Assembly (NCBI GenBank): GCA_002478505.1
Contig: DLOP01000064.1
Location: 3,777-13,166, forward strand
Source of the DNA: Lachnospiraceae bacterium UBA7481
Lineage (GTDB): Bacteria > Bacillota > Clostridia > Lachnospirales > Lachnospiraceae
Length of the DNA: 9,390 bases
Reading direction: 5' to 3'
Shown here: piece by piece, positions 1 through 5,821 of the stretch
Position numbering within the stretch: the stretch's first letter is position 1
How the letters are laid out: each line of letters begins with the position of its first letter
Program-made: the position numbers and the translations under genes
Notes under the pieces: model-generated
Database searches by the model: none
What the model was told of the DNA's origin: nothing
Seen by the model: only the letters and a program-made list of their open reading frames with translations

Positions 1-61
1 ATTGCTTTCGCGTACATTATATCATGTTTTACACAATTTTACCACGAAATATACGAAATAA

Positions 62-90
62 TTGTAGAAAATCTAATAGTATGTTAAAAT
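62..90 (+). promoter_or_regulatory. Sigma-A type promoter for the ttcA-like/recombinase pair
   Basis: A -35 hexamer TTGTAG (62-67) is followed after exactly 17 bases by a -10 hexamer TAAAAT (85-90), with a TG one base upstream of the -10 (82-83), as in an extended -10 element. Transcription would start near 97, leaving a leader of about 30 bases before the first gene. No hairpin or operator was seen in the leader. The call rests on pattern matching only. Confidence 0.6.
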
Positions 91-126
91 ATAGCACATC
101 AGAAGCAGCTAAAGTGGGAGCCATAT

Positions 127-846
127 ATGAAACATCAACAACTATACAGCAAAACCCGACAGGCAATTGACGATTATCATATGATAAACGCCGACGATCG
201 GATCGCTGTCGGATTATCCGGAGGAAAAGACAGTCTGGCGCTTCTGTATGCATTGCACGGCCTGCAAAGCTTCTATCCCATCCCGTTTTCCATAGTCGCA
301 GTTACTGTGGATCTTGGATTTGAAAATCAGGATTATAACGAGTTGATCACTTTATGCAGGCATTTAGGCGTTCCATACCATATCATTCCTACGCGTATTG
401 CTGAGATCGTATTTGATGCACGTCAGGAAAAACATCCCTGTTCTTTATGCTCAAAACTCCGCAAGGGTGCGCTAAACCAAAAGATTCTTGAATTGCAATG
501 CAACAAACTGGCTTATGCGCATCACCGGGACGATGTGGTAGATACAATGATGCTCTCGTTGATCTATGAAGGCAGATGGAATACACTGTCACCAGTAACG
601 TATCTTGACAGAACCGGTCTAACCCTGATCCGTCCGCTCATATATATAAAAGAAGCAGATATTAAAGGATGGATAAAAACATATAACCTATCGGTACAGC
701 CAAGCAGATGTCCCGCGGATAAAGCCAGCAAACGGGAAACCACAAAAGAACTGATCCGTATGATCGACCGGGAAGCCCCCGGCGTAAGAAATCGGATGTT
801 TACTGCAATACAACAGAGTGGCATGGAGAACTGGATAAAAAAATAA
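127..846 (+). CDS. ttcA: TtcA-family tRNA 2-thiocytidine synthase-like PP-loop ATPase
   Basis: Probable tRNA-thiolating enzyme of the TtcA branch of the adenine-nucleotide alpha-hydrolase (PP-loop) family. TtcA adenylates cytidine 32 of tRNA and replaces its oxygen with sulfur, using an Fe-S cluster. The 239-residue protein has the PP-loop SGGKDS at residues 31-36, a CxxC pair at Cys105/Cys108, a HHRDD motif at 132-136, and a third cysteine, Cys195, in SRCPAD. Three cysteines in this arrangement are the cluster ligands in TtcA and separate it from TilS. It is shorter than E. coli TtcA (about 311 residues), lacking terminal extensions, so the exact target base is inferred. The start is supported by GGGAG at 116-120, six bases upstream. 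The recombinase gene follows after 23 bp, probably in the same transcript. Confidence 0.88.
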   Translation: MKHQQLYSKTRQAIDDYHMINADDRIAVGLSGGKDSLALLYALHGLQSFYPIPFSIVAVTVDLGFENQDYNELITLCRHLGVPYHIIPTRIAEIVFDARQEKHPCSLCSKLRKGALNQKILELQCNKLAYAHHRDDVVDTMMLSLIYEGRWNTLSPVTYLDRTGLTLIRPLIYIKEADIKGWIKTYNLSVQPSRCPADKASKRETTKELIRMIDREAPGVRNRMFTAIQQSGMENWIKK

Positions 847-869
847 GAAACGACCATGGAGATACAGAT

Positions 870-1931
870 ATGCAGAGAAATAATTACCATGAAATGATTA
901 AGATCAAGAACATTGAGAAGCTCCGCCAGATGCAGAAAGAACTTCCTTCCTTCTGTACTATTTTCTTCCGCGGTATCTCTGATCAGGTCAGCACCCGCAC
1001 TATGGTTGCTTATGCCTATGACCTGCAAATTTTCTTTCATTATGTTATACATAATATATTAAAAGACGATTCCATGCAGATCAGCCAGCTCACGCTGGAA
1101 CATCTGAAAAAGATCTCAAAGTTTGAATTAGAGGATTATATGGAATATCTGTCCTACTATGAAGGCGAAGACGGAACCATTCACACCAATGATGAACGGG
1201 GCAAGGGGCGTAAACTTTCCTCCTTAAAGACTTTATATAACTATTTTTATGAAGCGGAACTGCTTCCCAATAATCCCGCTTCCATCGTCCATGTCCCCAA
1301 ATACCACGAAAAGGAAATCATCCGTCTGGAACCCAATGAAGTAGCAAAACTTCTTGATATTGTTGAAAACGGGTCCGAACAGACAAGCAAAAAACAGAAA
1401 GAATTTCATAAGATCACTTGCAACCGCGACTTATGCCTGCTCACTCTCCTTCTTGGAACCGGCATCCGTGTCTCAGAATGTGTTGGACTAAATATATCAG
1501 ACGTAAACTTTGATAATAACGCTATCCGCATCATACGCAAAGGCGGCAATGAAGCAGTCGTTTATTTTGGCGATGAAGTAGAGGATGCGCTTCGGCTTTA
1601 TCTGAAAAGCCGAAGGGAGATCATTCCGCTGGACGGACATGAAGACGCACTCTTTCTCTCTATTCAGAATCGAAGGATCACCGTACGCGCTGTGGAAAAT
1701 CTGGTAAAAAAATATGCGTCCCAGGTAACGTCATTAAAAAAGATCACACCACATAAATTAAGAAGCACTTATGGCACGGAGCTTTACAGGGAAAGCGGTG
1801 ATATCTATCTTGTAGCAAGTGTTTTAGGACATAAAGACGTAAATACCACAAGAAAACACTATGCCAACATGGATGAGGACAGGAAGCGCCGGGCTGCAAA
1901 TATCGTAAAGCTACGGGAAAATAAAAACTGA
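870..1931 (+). CDS. Tyrosine recombinase (XerC/XerD-like integrase family)
   Basis: Site-specific recombinase that cuts and rejoins DNA through a phosphotyrosine intermediate. All catalytic residues are visible: Arg200 (GTGIRVSE), Lys224 (IRKGG), His295 and Arg298 (PHKLR), His321 (LGHKD) and Tyr331 (KHYANM). Residues 30-145 form the N-terminal SAM-like core-binding domain; residues 150-345 form the catalytic domain. At 353 residues it is longer than typical XerC/XerD (about 300). Extra residues lie at the N-terminus and around 97-115, the latter rich in Gly and charged residues. The start at 870 has GGAG at 858-861 with 8-base spacing; ATG 894 has no such site. No att-like repeats, excisionase or other phage genes are nearby, so a housekeeping Xer role (chromosome dimer resolution) seems more likely than an element integrase, but this is inference. 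It converges on the yneA-like gene, with 19 bp between stop codons. Confidence 0.9.
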   Translation: MQRNNYHEMIKIKNIEKLRQMQKELPSFCTIFFRGISDQVSTRTMVAYAYDLQIFFHYVIHNILKDDSMQISQLTLEHLKKISKFELEDYMEYLSYYEGEDGTIHTNDERGKGRKLSSLKTLYNYFYEAELLPNNPASIVHVPKYHEKEIIRLEPNEVAKLLDIVENGSEQTSKKQKEFHKITCNRDLCLLTLLLGTGIRVSECVGLNISDVNFDNNAIRIIRKGGNEAVVYFGDEVEDALRLYLKSRREIIPLDGHEDALFLSIQNRRITVRAVENLVKKYASQVTSLKKITPHKLRSTYGTELYRESGDIYLVASVLGHKDVNTTRKHYANMDEDRKRRAANIVKLRENKN

Positions 1932-1950
1932 TGTACACAAAATGGTGTTT

Positions 1951-2442
1951 CTAGCGAAATACCGTCGAATAATAGGGGATCATTAGTTCTTCTCCCGCGT
2001 AAACAGTTTCATCGTATCGATGATTGATCTGCTTTACTTCTTCAATATACTCACGAATCGTCTGCTCCTGCGCAAGATAATTCTGCTGCGCAATACTCCA
2101 GAGCGAATCACCTTCAACCACTTCTATCCTATGATAATACTTATAAAAGACTTCTCCGGAACCGTCATTAGCTTCCGCTGATTGTGCAAAGACAAGCGAC
2201 AGCATCATGGGGATGAAGATTGCAGAAATAATAACCGCAAGACTGTATCGAAATACCAGAATACGATATCGCCTGCTTGAGATCATCCTGCTGATAAAAC
2301 GTCTTATTCCCCTTTTCATTCTTTTTTTCATTAAGAATAACATACTTCTCTCAGACATGCTTTTCCTAGAAATATTTTTCACAGAAACATTTCTCTTCGT
2401 CATGTTTCTCTTTGCCATATTTCCTATCACCTTTTTTCCCAT
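1951..2442 (-). CDS. yneA: LysM-domain, YneA-like SOS cell-division inhibitor with basic N-terminal extension
   Basis: Probable membrane-anchored division suppressor of the SOS response. The 163-residue protein has three parts. Residues 1-60 are very rich in Lys, Arg, Met and Ser and contain five-residue repeats. Residues 61-86 form one hydrophobic membrane segment. Residues 104-159 form a LysM peptidoglycan-binding domain (EGDSLWSIA, then YAGEELMIP). The topology is basic side inside and LysM outside. B. subtilis YneA is about 105 residues with a short cytoplasmic tail, so the N-terminal 50-60 residues are extra. The start at 2442 is chosen because AAAGGAGA lies 7 bases upstream; a longer reading to 2580 would run through the LexA boxes and promoter. 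The gene is divergent from lexA, as in Bacillus, and its promoter carries LexA boxes. Function is inferred from domain plus context, since YneA sequences diverge strongly. Confidence 0.82.
   Translation of the reverse strand: MGKKVIGNMAKRNMTKRNVSVKNISRKSMSERSMLFLMKKRMKRGIRRFISRMISSRRYRILVFRYSLAVIISAIFIPMMLSLVFAQSAEANDGSGEVFYKYYHRIEVVEGDSLWSIAQQNYLAQEQTIREYIEEVKQINHRYDETVYAGEELMIPYYSTVFR
2341..2421 (-). repeat. 15-bp tandem repeat coding for a basic pentapeptide repeat in the YneA-like protein
   Basis: Residues 8-34 of the YneA-like protein follow the five-residue pattern [NS]-[MVI]-[ASTV]-x-[KR], for example NMAKR then NMTKR, for five units and the start of a sixth. On the + strand the units line up in 15-base steps, with repeated cores such as CATGTTTCTCTTTGC and CATGCTTTTCCTAGA. 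The units are diverged rather than identical, so this is an old or constrained repeat. Confidence 0.7.
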
Positions 2443-2482
2443 ATCCGTTCTCCTTTTTTGTTTTATCAGCGCACCGCATTTG

Positions 2483-2496
2483 CGAATATATGTTCG
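2483..2496. promoter_or_regulatory. LexA box 1 (SOS operator)
   Basis: The 14-mer CGAATATATGTTCG matches the Bacillus-type LexA consensus CGAACRNRYGTTYG with one mismatch. It lies just downstream of the predicted yneA transcription start, where bound LexA would block early elongation or open-complex formation. Confidence 0.85.
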
Positions 2497-2506
2497 ATTT
2501 ATTAGT

Positions 2507-2535
2507 ATTATACCGAACATAAATTCGATTGTCAA
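2507..2535 (-). promoter_or_regulatory. Perfect sigma-A promoter of the yneA-like gene
   Basis: Read on the minus strand, TTGACA (2535-2530) is followed by a 17-base spacer and TATAAT (2512-2507), a full consensus match. Transcription would start near 2500, giving a leader of about 58 bases before ATG 2442. LexA box 2 fills most of the spacer and box 1 covers roughly +5 to +18. A promoter this strong next to such operators fits a gene kept silent by tight repression and released during SOS. Confidence 0.85.
2514..2527. promoter_or_regulatory. LexA box 2 (SOS operator in the yneA promoter spacer)
   Basis: CGAACATAAATTCG has two mismatches to CGAACRNRYGTTYG and keeps both outer CGAA/TTCG arms. 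It lies wholly inside the 17-base spacer of the yneA promoter. Its centre is 31 bp from that of box 1, about three helical turns, so both sites face the same side of the DNA. Confidence 0.8.
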
Positions 2536-2543
2536 TAAAAAAT

Positions 2544-2557
2544 CGAACAAATTTTCG
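2544..2557. promoter_or_regulatory. LexA box 3 (SOS operator between the divergent promoters)
   Basis: CGAACAAATTTTCG matches the LexA consensus with one mismatch. It lies upstream of both -35 elements and its centre is 30 bp from that of box 2. It could serve either promoter. Confidence 0.75.
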
Positions 2558-2570
2558 GAAAATATGTTTG
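2557..2570. promoter_or_regulatory. LexA box 4 (weaker, overlapping the lexA -35)
   Basis: GGAAAATATGTTTG has two mismatches to CGAACRNRYGTTYG. It abuts box 3, sharing one base, and overlaps the predicted -35 of lexA, the position expected of an autoregulatory operator. Boxes 3 and 4 probably cannot both be filled by dimers in the normal way, so one may be a decoy or a lower-affinity site. Confidence 0.55.
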
Positions 2571-2596
2571 CTTTTTCCAAACTATCATGTTATAGT
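2568..2596 (+). promoter_or_regulatory. Promoter of lexA
   Basis: TTGCTT (2568-2573) and TATAGT (2591-2596) are separated by 17 bases, with TG one base before the -10 (2588-2589). The predicted start near 2603 gives a leader of about 34 bases holding GGAGG at 2624-2628. It is further from consensus than the divergent yneA promoter, as expected for a repressor made at moderate level. Confidence 0.75.
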
Positions 2597-2636
2597 AGAA
2601 TTATCAAAGAAAAACAAATGTTTGGAGGATTTAATT

Positions 2637-3254
2637 ATGTCATATGGTAAGATCACCAAAAAACAGGAAGAAATTCTTGCATATATTAAGGATGTGATAC
2701 TGCAGAAGGGATACCCGCCAACAGTCCGGGATATCTGTGATGCGGTCAATTTAAAGTCCACATCCTCCGTTCATGCTCATTTGGAAACGTTGGAGAAGAA
2801 TGGTTATATCAAAAGAGATCCGACCAAACCCAGAGCAATTGAGATCATAGATGATTCTTTCCAGCTGGTGCGTCATGAGATGGCGAGTATTCCTATCGTG
2901 GGAACGGTCGCAGCAGGCCAGCCGATTCTGGCACAGCAAAACATTGACGGATATTTTCCACTTCCGGTTGAAATGGTTCCCAATGCTGAGACATTTGTTT
3001 TAAAAGTAAAGGGAGACAGTATGATCAATGTCGGTATCTACAGCGGCGACAGCATCTTCGTACAATGCTGCAACACAGCCAATAACGGAGATACCGTAGT
3101 TGCCCTTATTGAAGATTCGGCTACCGTCAAGACATTTTATAAGGAGAACGGCCATATCCGCTTACAGCCGGAAAATGACTCCATGGAACCGATCATTGTG
3201 GACGACTGTCAGATCCTGGGAAAAGTATTCGGTGTATTCCGCCTTTATCGTTAG
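2637..3254 (+). CDS. lexA: LexA, SOS response transcriptional repressor
   Basis: Repressor of DNA-damage genes that cleaves itself when stimulated by RecA filaments. The 205-residue protein has an N-terminal winged helix-turn-helix (about 1-70, with PPTVRDI and the recognition-helix region STSSVHAHL) and a C-terminal S24 peptidase fold. The scissile bond is Ala93-Gly94 in VAAGQP. The catalytic pair is Ser128 (GDSM) and Lys165 (TVKTF). These sit at a constant offset of nine from E. coli Ala84, Ser119 and Lys156, so the core is intact. ATG 2637 has GGAGG at 2624-2628 with 8-base spacing; an upstream reading to 2529 would cross the operators and promoter. It is autoregulated by its own boxes and shares the control region with the divergent yneA-like gene. 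Confidence 0.98.
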   Translation: MSYGKITKKQEEILAYIKDVILQKGYPPTVRDICDAVNLKSTSSVHAHLETLEKNGYIKRDPTKPRAIEIIDDSFQLVRHEMASIPIVGTVAAGQPILAQQNIDGYFPLPVEMVPNAETFVLKVKGDSMINVGIYSGDSIFVQCCNTANNGDTVVALIEDSATVKTFYKENGHIRLQPENDSMEPIIVDDCQILGKVFGVFRLYR

Positions 3255-3286
3255 TGTAAAATAAACTGATAAGTCTCACAAAGAAG

Positions 3287-3341
3287 AATGTCGCATTTAA
3301 AGCAAACTCATTCGCTTCTAATGCGACATTTTTCTTTTTTT
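3287..3341 (+). terminator. Rho-independent terminator of lexA, possibly bidirectional
   Basis: A perfect 11-bp stem, AATGTCGCATT (3287-3297) with AATGCGACATT (3320-3330), can extend inward by AAGC/GCTT. A long T-rich run follows (3328-3341). On the opposite strand the stem is followed by TTCTTCTTTG, so it may also end the rsfS operon, whose last stop is at 3351. Confidence 0.9.
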
Positions 3342-3350
3342 GTAATAAAA

Positions 3351-3701
3351 CTATAAGGTTTCTTTTTCAATCTGTTTTCCGTCTCTCCAAATCCGTTCCA
3401 GATTATAAAACAGCCGGTTTTCCTTATCAAAGATATGAACTATTACATCACCATAGTCCATCAAGACCCAGTTGGCATTCTCATATCCTTCAATCTGCCG
3501 GGGATGAACACCTTTCAGTGCAAGCAGTTCTTCTATTCTGTCAGAGATCGCATGCACCTGATTGACATTGCTTCCGTTGGCAATGATAAAATAATCAGCA
3601 ATAATCGTTATCCCGCTGATCTCTATAATCCTGATATCCTCGGCTTTCTTTTCTTCCATTGCATCTACTACGATCTTTGCTGCTTCTTTTGATGTTATCA
3701 T
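3351..3701 (-). CDS. rsfS: RsfS, ribosomal silencing factor (Iojap/YbeB family)
   Basis: Binds ribosomal protein uL14 on the 50S subunit and blocks 30S joining, lowering translation during starvation. At about 116 residues it has the family hallmarks: AEDIRIIEISG near the start, DYFIIANGSN in the centre, then EGYENANWVLMDYGDVIVH and the C-terminal FYNLERIW. Three in-frame ATGs occur at 3716, 3707 and 3701. Only 3701 has a good site (GGAG with 9-base spacing), and MITSKEAAKI matches the usual family start, so it is preferred; 3716 would add five residues. It is the last gene of the minus-strand cluster and lies 118 bp after yqeK, a wider gap than elsewhere in the cluster. Confidence 0.95.
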   Translation of the reverse strand: MITSKEAAKIVVDAMEEKKAEDIRIIEISGITIIADYFIIANGSNVNQVHAISDRIEELLALKGVHPRQIEGYENANWVLMDYGDVIVHIFDKENRLFYNLERIWRDGKQIEKETL

Positions 3702-3819
3702 CTTCATTTTCTCCATTTCTATCTTTTCGTATCAGACTATGCCTGTTTGCCAAATCACGATTTAACTTTTAAACGGTGGAAATTCCGAAAAATTATGTTT
3801 GACATCATCCGTCATCATT

Positions 3820-4398
3820 CTACAATGTAAGTTTGCAATAAAAGTCATACGCTTCCTTAGATAGTTCGTCAATCGGCTGCTCTTTATTTTTCAAATGCCG
3901 TATCGTCCCCTCAAGAATCAGGCAGACCGCCTGATCAAAATCAATAAATATGATCTTTCTGATTTCCTCCAGTCCGGGGATGATCTTTCTGCCGGGTTCA
4001 ATATAATCAGCAGAAAAGACTATCTTTTCCATAAGACTCATGTCCGGCTTCCCGGTGGTATGATACCGTATTGCGGATAAGATCTCCGGATCTTCAACGC
4101 CATATTTTTTTTCCGCAAGGCAGCTTCCCAGTTTGGCATGGATCAAAAACGGATTCTCTATTTCAAACGGCGTTAGTTTTACTTTGTATTTTTTGCATAA
4201 GTCAAGTTTTTCATCCGTTTCGATGCATTTTGCACAGTCATGCAGAAGACCGGCAAGATAAGCCTTTTCTATATCCGCTCCATACCGCATGGCAAGCGAT
4301 GCCGCCGTATAGGCAACTCCTATTGTATGCGCATAACGTTTCGCATCCAGCTGTTTACTCATTGTTTTTTTTATTGCCTTATAATCGTAAATTGACAT
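3820..4398 (-). CDS. yqeK: YqeK, HD-domain symmetrical Ap4A hydrolase
   Basis: Metal-dependent HD-superfamily hydrolase. Firmicutes YqeK proteins split diadenosine tetraphosphate symmetrically into two ADP. The 192-residue protein shows the expected metal ligands: His24 (YAHTIGV), His53-Asp54 (GLLHDCAK), His87 (IHAKLG), His113 (IRYHTTG) and Asp131 (FSADYIEPGR). ATG 4398 is chosen because AAGGAA precedes it with good spacing; ATG 4413 would add five residues and has no usable site. It follows nadD by 30 bp, the order seen in B. subtilis (nadD-yqeK-rsfS). The link of nucleotide hydrolysis with NAD synthesis and ribosome silencing is contextual. Confidence 0.94.
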   Translation of the reverse strand: MSIYDYKAIKKTMSKQLDAKRYAHTIGVAYTAASLAMRYGADIEKAYLAGLLHDCAKCIETDEKLDLCKKYKVKLTPFEIENPFLIHAKLGSCLAEKKYGVEDPEILSAIRYHTTGKPDMSLMEKIVFSADYIEPGRKIIPGLEEIRKIIFIDFDQAVCLILEGTIRHLKNKEQPIDELSKEAYDFYCKLTL

Positions 4399-4428
4399 GG
4401 CGCTTTCCTTCATACCTTATCTATTTGT

Positions 4429-5106
4429 TTATATTGATCTATATAAATGTTCCTTACGTATATAATCCCTGACCGCGTCCGGCACCATACCGTCAATTTC
4501 CTGTCCTTTGGCTACGGATTCACGGATCCGGCTGGAGGATGTCGCATCCTGCATTTCCATACAGTAAATATGCGTATGATATTTCTCTTCCAGATATCGT
4601 ATATATTGTGGGAGCTGCATGTTGGCGGCATGACAATTCTGATCATCTCGATCATCTACAGCAGCTTCACATCCATCAACAGGATAATACTGTCTGTTAG
4701 ACGCATCCTGCATTCGGGATGCCACGATCAGGCTGCATTGTCCCATCAGCCGGGCAGGCTCTTTCCACCATTCGATCATTCTTAGGGAATCTTCTCCCAA
4801 CAGGAAAAATAACTCATCATTCGGATAGATGCCGTGAAACTCTTCCATGGTTTCATAGCTGTATGTTGCACCCTCTCTGCGGATTTCCAGATCAGAGACC
4901 TCCAGACCGTCCCTGTCCATTAATGCAAGACAAACCATGTGATAACGCTGCCTGCCGGAAAGCACATTGCTTTTCATATAAGAATTGCCGCTTGGCAGGA
5001 AAATCACTTTATCCAGCTGATATATGCGTTTTGCATTTTCAGCAAGTTTTATATGTCCATTGTGTATGGGATTGAATGTTCCCCCATAAATACCTATTTT
5101 CATCAT
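4429..5106 (-). CDS. nadD: NadD, nicotinate-mononucleotide adenylyltransferase
   Basis: Transfers AMP from ATP to nicotinate mononucleotide, giving deamido-NAD, the step before NAD synthetase. The 225-residue Rossmann-type nucleotidyltransferase has the N-terminal signature GGTFNPIHNGH (residues 8-18) and the C-terminal ATP-binding SSSRIR (190-195). The central FFLLGEDSLRMIEWWKEP matches the family. Compared with typical NadD of about 190-215 residues, residues 134-162 look like an inserted acidic, Cys/Asp-rich loop between the VASR strand and the following helix. ATG 5106 and ATG 5103 are adjacent; GGAA stands 8 bases before the first, and upstream support is weak for both. It follows the small unknown gene by 63 bp. 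Confidence 0.96.
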   Translation of the reverse strand: MMKIGIYGGTFNPIHNGHIKLAENAKRIYQLDKVIFLPSGNSYMKSNVLSGRQRYHMVCLALMDRDGLEVSDLEIRREGATYSYETMEEFHGIYPNDELFFLLGEDSLRMIEWWKEPARLMGQCSLIVASRMQDASNRQYYPVDGCEAAVDDRDDQNCHAANMQLPQYIRYLEEKYHTHIYCMEMQDATSSSRIRESVAKGQEIDGMVPDAVRDYIRKEHLYRSI

Positions 5107-5169
5107 TCACAACATTCCGCATCGCTTTTTATTCCACTTCTTTATCCATACAAACTGGATTTTGTCATA

Positions 5170-5448
5170 TTACTCTTCAAAAACTTCTGCACCTAATGCC
5201 TTTGCAATTTCTTTCAGTTTGGCTAATACTTTTTCAGAGTAACCATCAGAACCAATAATCCCCTTTTTATATATGATTTCAGAATCATCCAAAAGAGTTC
5301 TTCCTTCGATTTTTATCTTTAATTTTTGTTTGGTGATAGGATTAATTCCTTCTGCAAATTCCATCAAAACTAAATCCTTATCCGTTTTAACATAATCTAC
5401 CCATTCCTGTAAAGATATATCTTTTTCTCTCTTTATGTATATATCCAT
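5170..5448 (-). CDS. Small protein of unknown function between yhbY and nadD
   Basis: I do not recognise this 92-residue protein. It begins MDIYIKRE, is rich in Lys, Glu and Ile, and has no signal peptide, membrane segment or cysteine. A strand-rich middle (KLKIKIEGRTL, EIIYKKG) is followed by a C-terminal amphipathic helix (SEKVLAKLKEIAKALGAEVF). The start at 5448 is strongly supported by AGGAGG, 9 bases upstream; a longer reading to 5481 lacks such a site. Its codon use looks more AT-rich than that of the flanking obgE and yhbY genes. It sits where the Bacillus cluster has yhbY directly followed by nadD, so it looks like an addition to a conserved operon. It is probably co-transcribed, as no terminator was seen on either side. 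An unrecognised small antitoxin- or immunity-like protein is possible but unsupported. Confidence 0.8.
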   Translation of the reverse strand: MDIYIKREKDISLQEWVDYVKTDKDLVLMEFAEGINPITKQKLKIKIEGRTLLDDSEIIYKKGIIGSDGYSEKVLAKLKEIAKALGAEVFEE

Positions 5449-5499
5449 TCTGCTGCTCCTCCTGCAAGTTTTAATATGCACATCTGACGATAAAAGAAA

Positions 5500-5790
5500 T
5501 CAGAGCATGATTTTCTTATGATCTTTATTCTCTTTATAAAGCACGATCTTTCTGCCGATCACCTGCACCAGTGTGGAACCGGTACGGTCAGCCAACATTC
5601 CTGCCATAACCGCAGGATCATCCTCTGCCCCTTTTAATACGGAAATCTTGATCAGTTCATGGGTATTAAATGCTTCCGCAACTGCTTCCGTCACCTCCGG
5701 CGTCAGATTGGATTTTCCGATCTGAAACAGGGGCGTCAGATTGGCAGCAAGACCTTTTAAATAAGCGCGCTGTTTGCTTGTTAATGTCAT
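5500..5790 (-). CDS. yhbY: YhbY-family CRM-domain RNA-binding protein (ribosome assembly)
   Basis: Single CRM (KH-like) domain protein that associates with pre-50S ribosomal particles. The 96-residue protein starts MTLTSKQRAYLKGLAANL, as is usual for the family, and has the loop QIGKSNLT (22-29), corresponding to the GxxG RNA-binding loop although the second glycine is replaced (GKSN). It ends with the conserved strand GRKIVLYKEN. A GAGGAGAGGAG stretch just upstream provides a strong ribosome binding site. It follows obgE by 31 bp; both act in large-subunit assembly. Confidence 0.95.
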   Translation of the reverse strand: MTLTSKQRAYLKGLAANLTPLFQIGKSNLTPEVTEAVAEAFNTHELIKISVLKGAEDDPAVMAGMLADRTGSTLVQVIGRKIVLYKENKDHKKIML

Positions 5791-5821
5791 AAAAACTCCT
5801 CTCCTCTATTCCGTAATCCCA

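Noticed and set aside
564..1052. Minus-strand 162-codon open frame over the end of ttcA and start of the recombinase
   Set aside because: It overlaps two well-supported genes on the other strand, has no recognisable domain and no ribosome binding site of note; it is a frame shadow.
1932..1950. Short inverted repeat ACAC/GTGT between the convergent recombinase and yneA-like stops
   Set aside because: The stem is only 4 bp with no strong U-run, too weak to call a terminator.
2207..2650. Plus-strand 147-codon hydrophobic open frame over the yneA-like gene and its promoter
   Set aside because: It is the complement of the Lys/Arg-rich and membrane-coding sequence, and it crosses the LexA operators and the lexA start. 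The LysM reading on the other strand explains the region.
3762..3818. Minus-strand 18-residue open frame in the 118-bp gap between yqeK and rsfS
   Set aside because: It has two ATGs but no ribosome binding site upstream, and its length is expected by chance.
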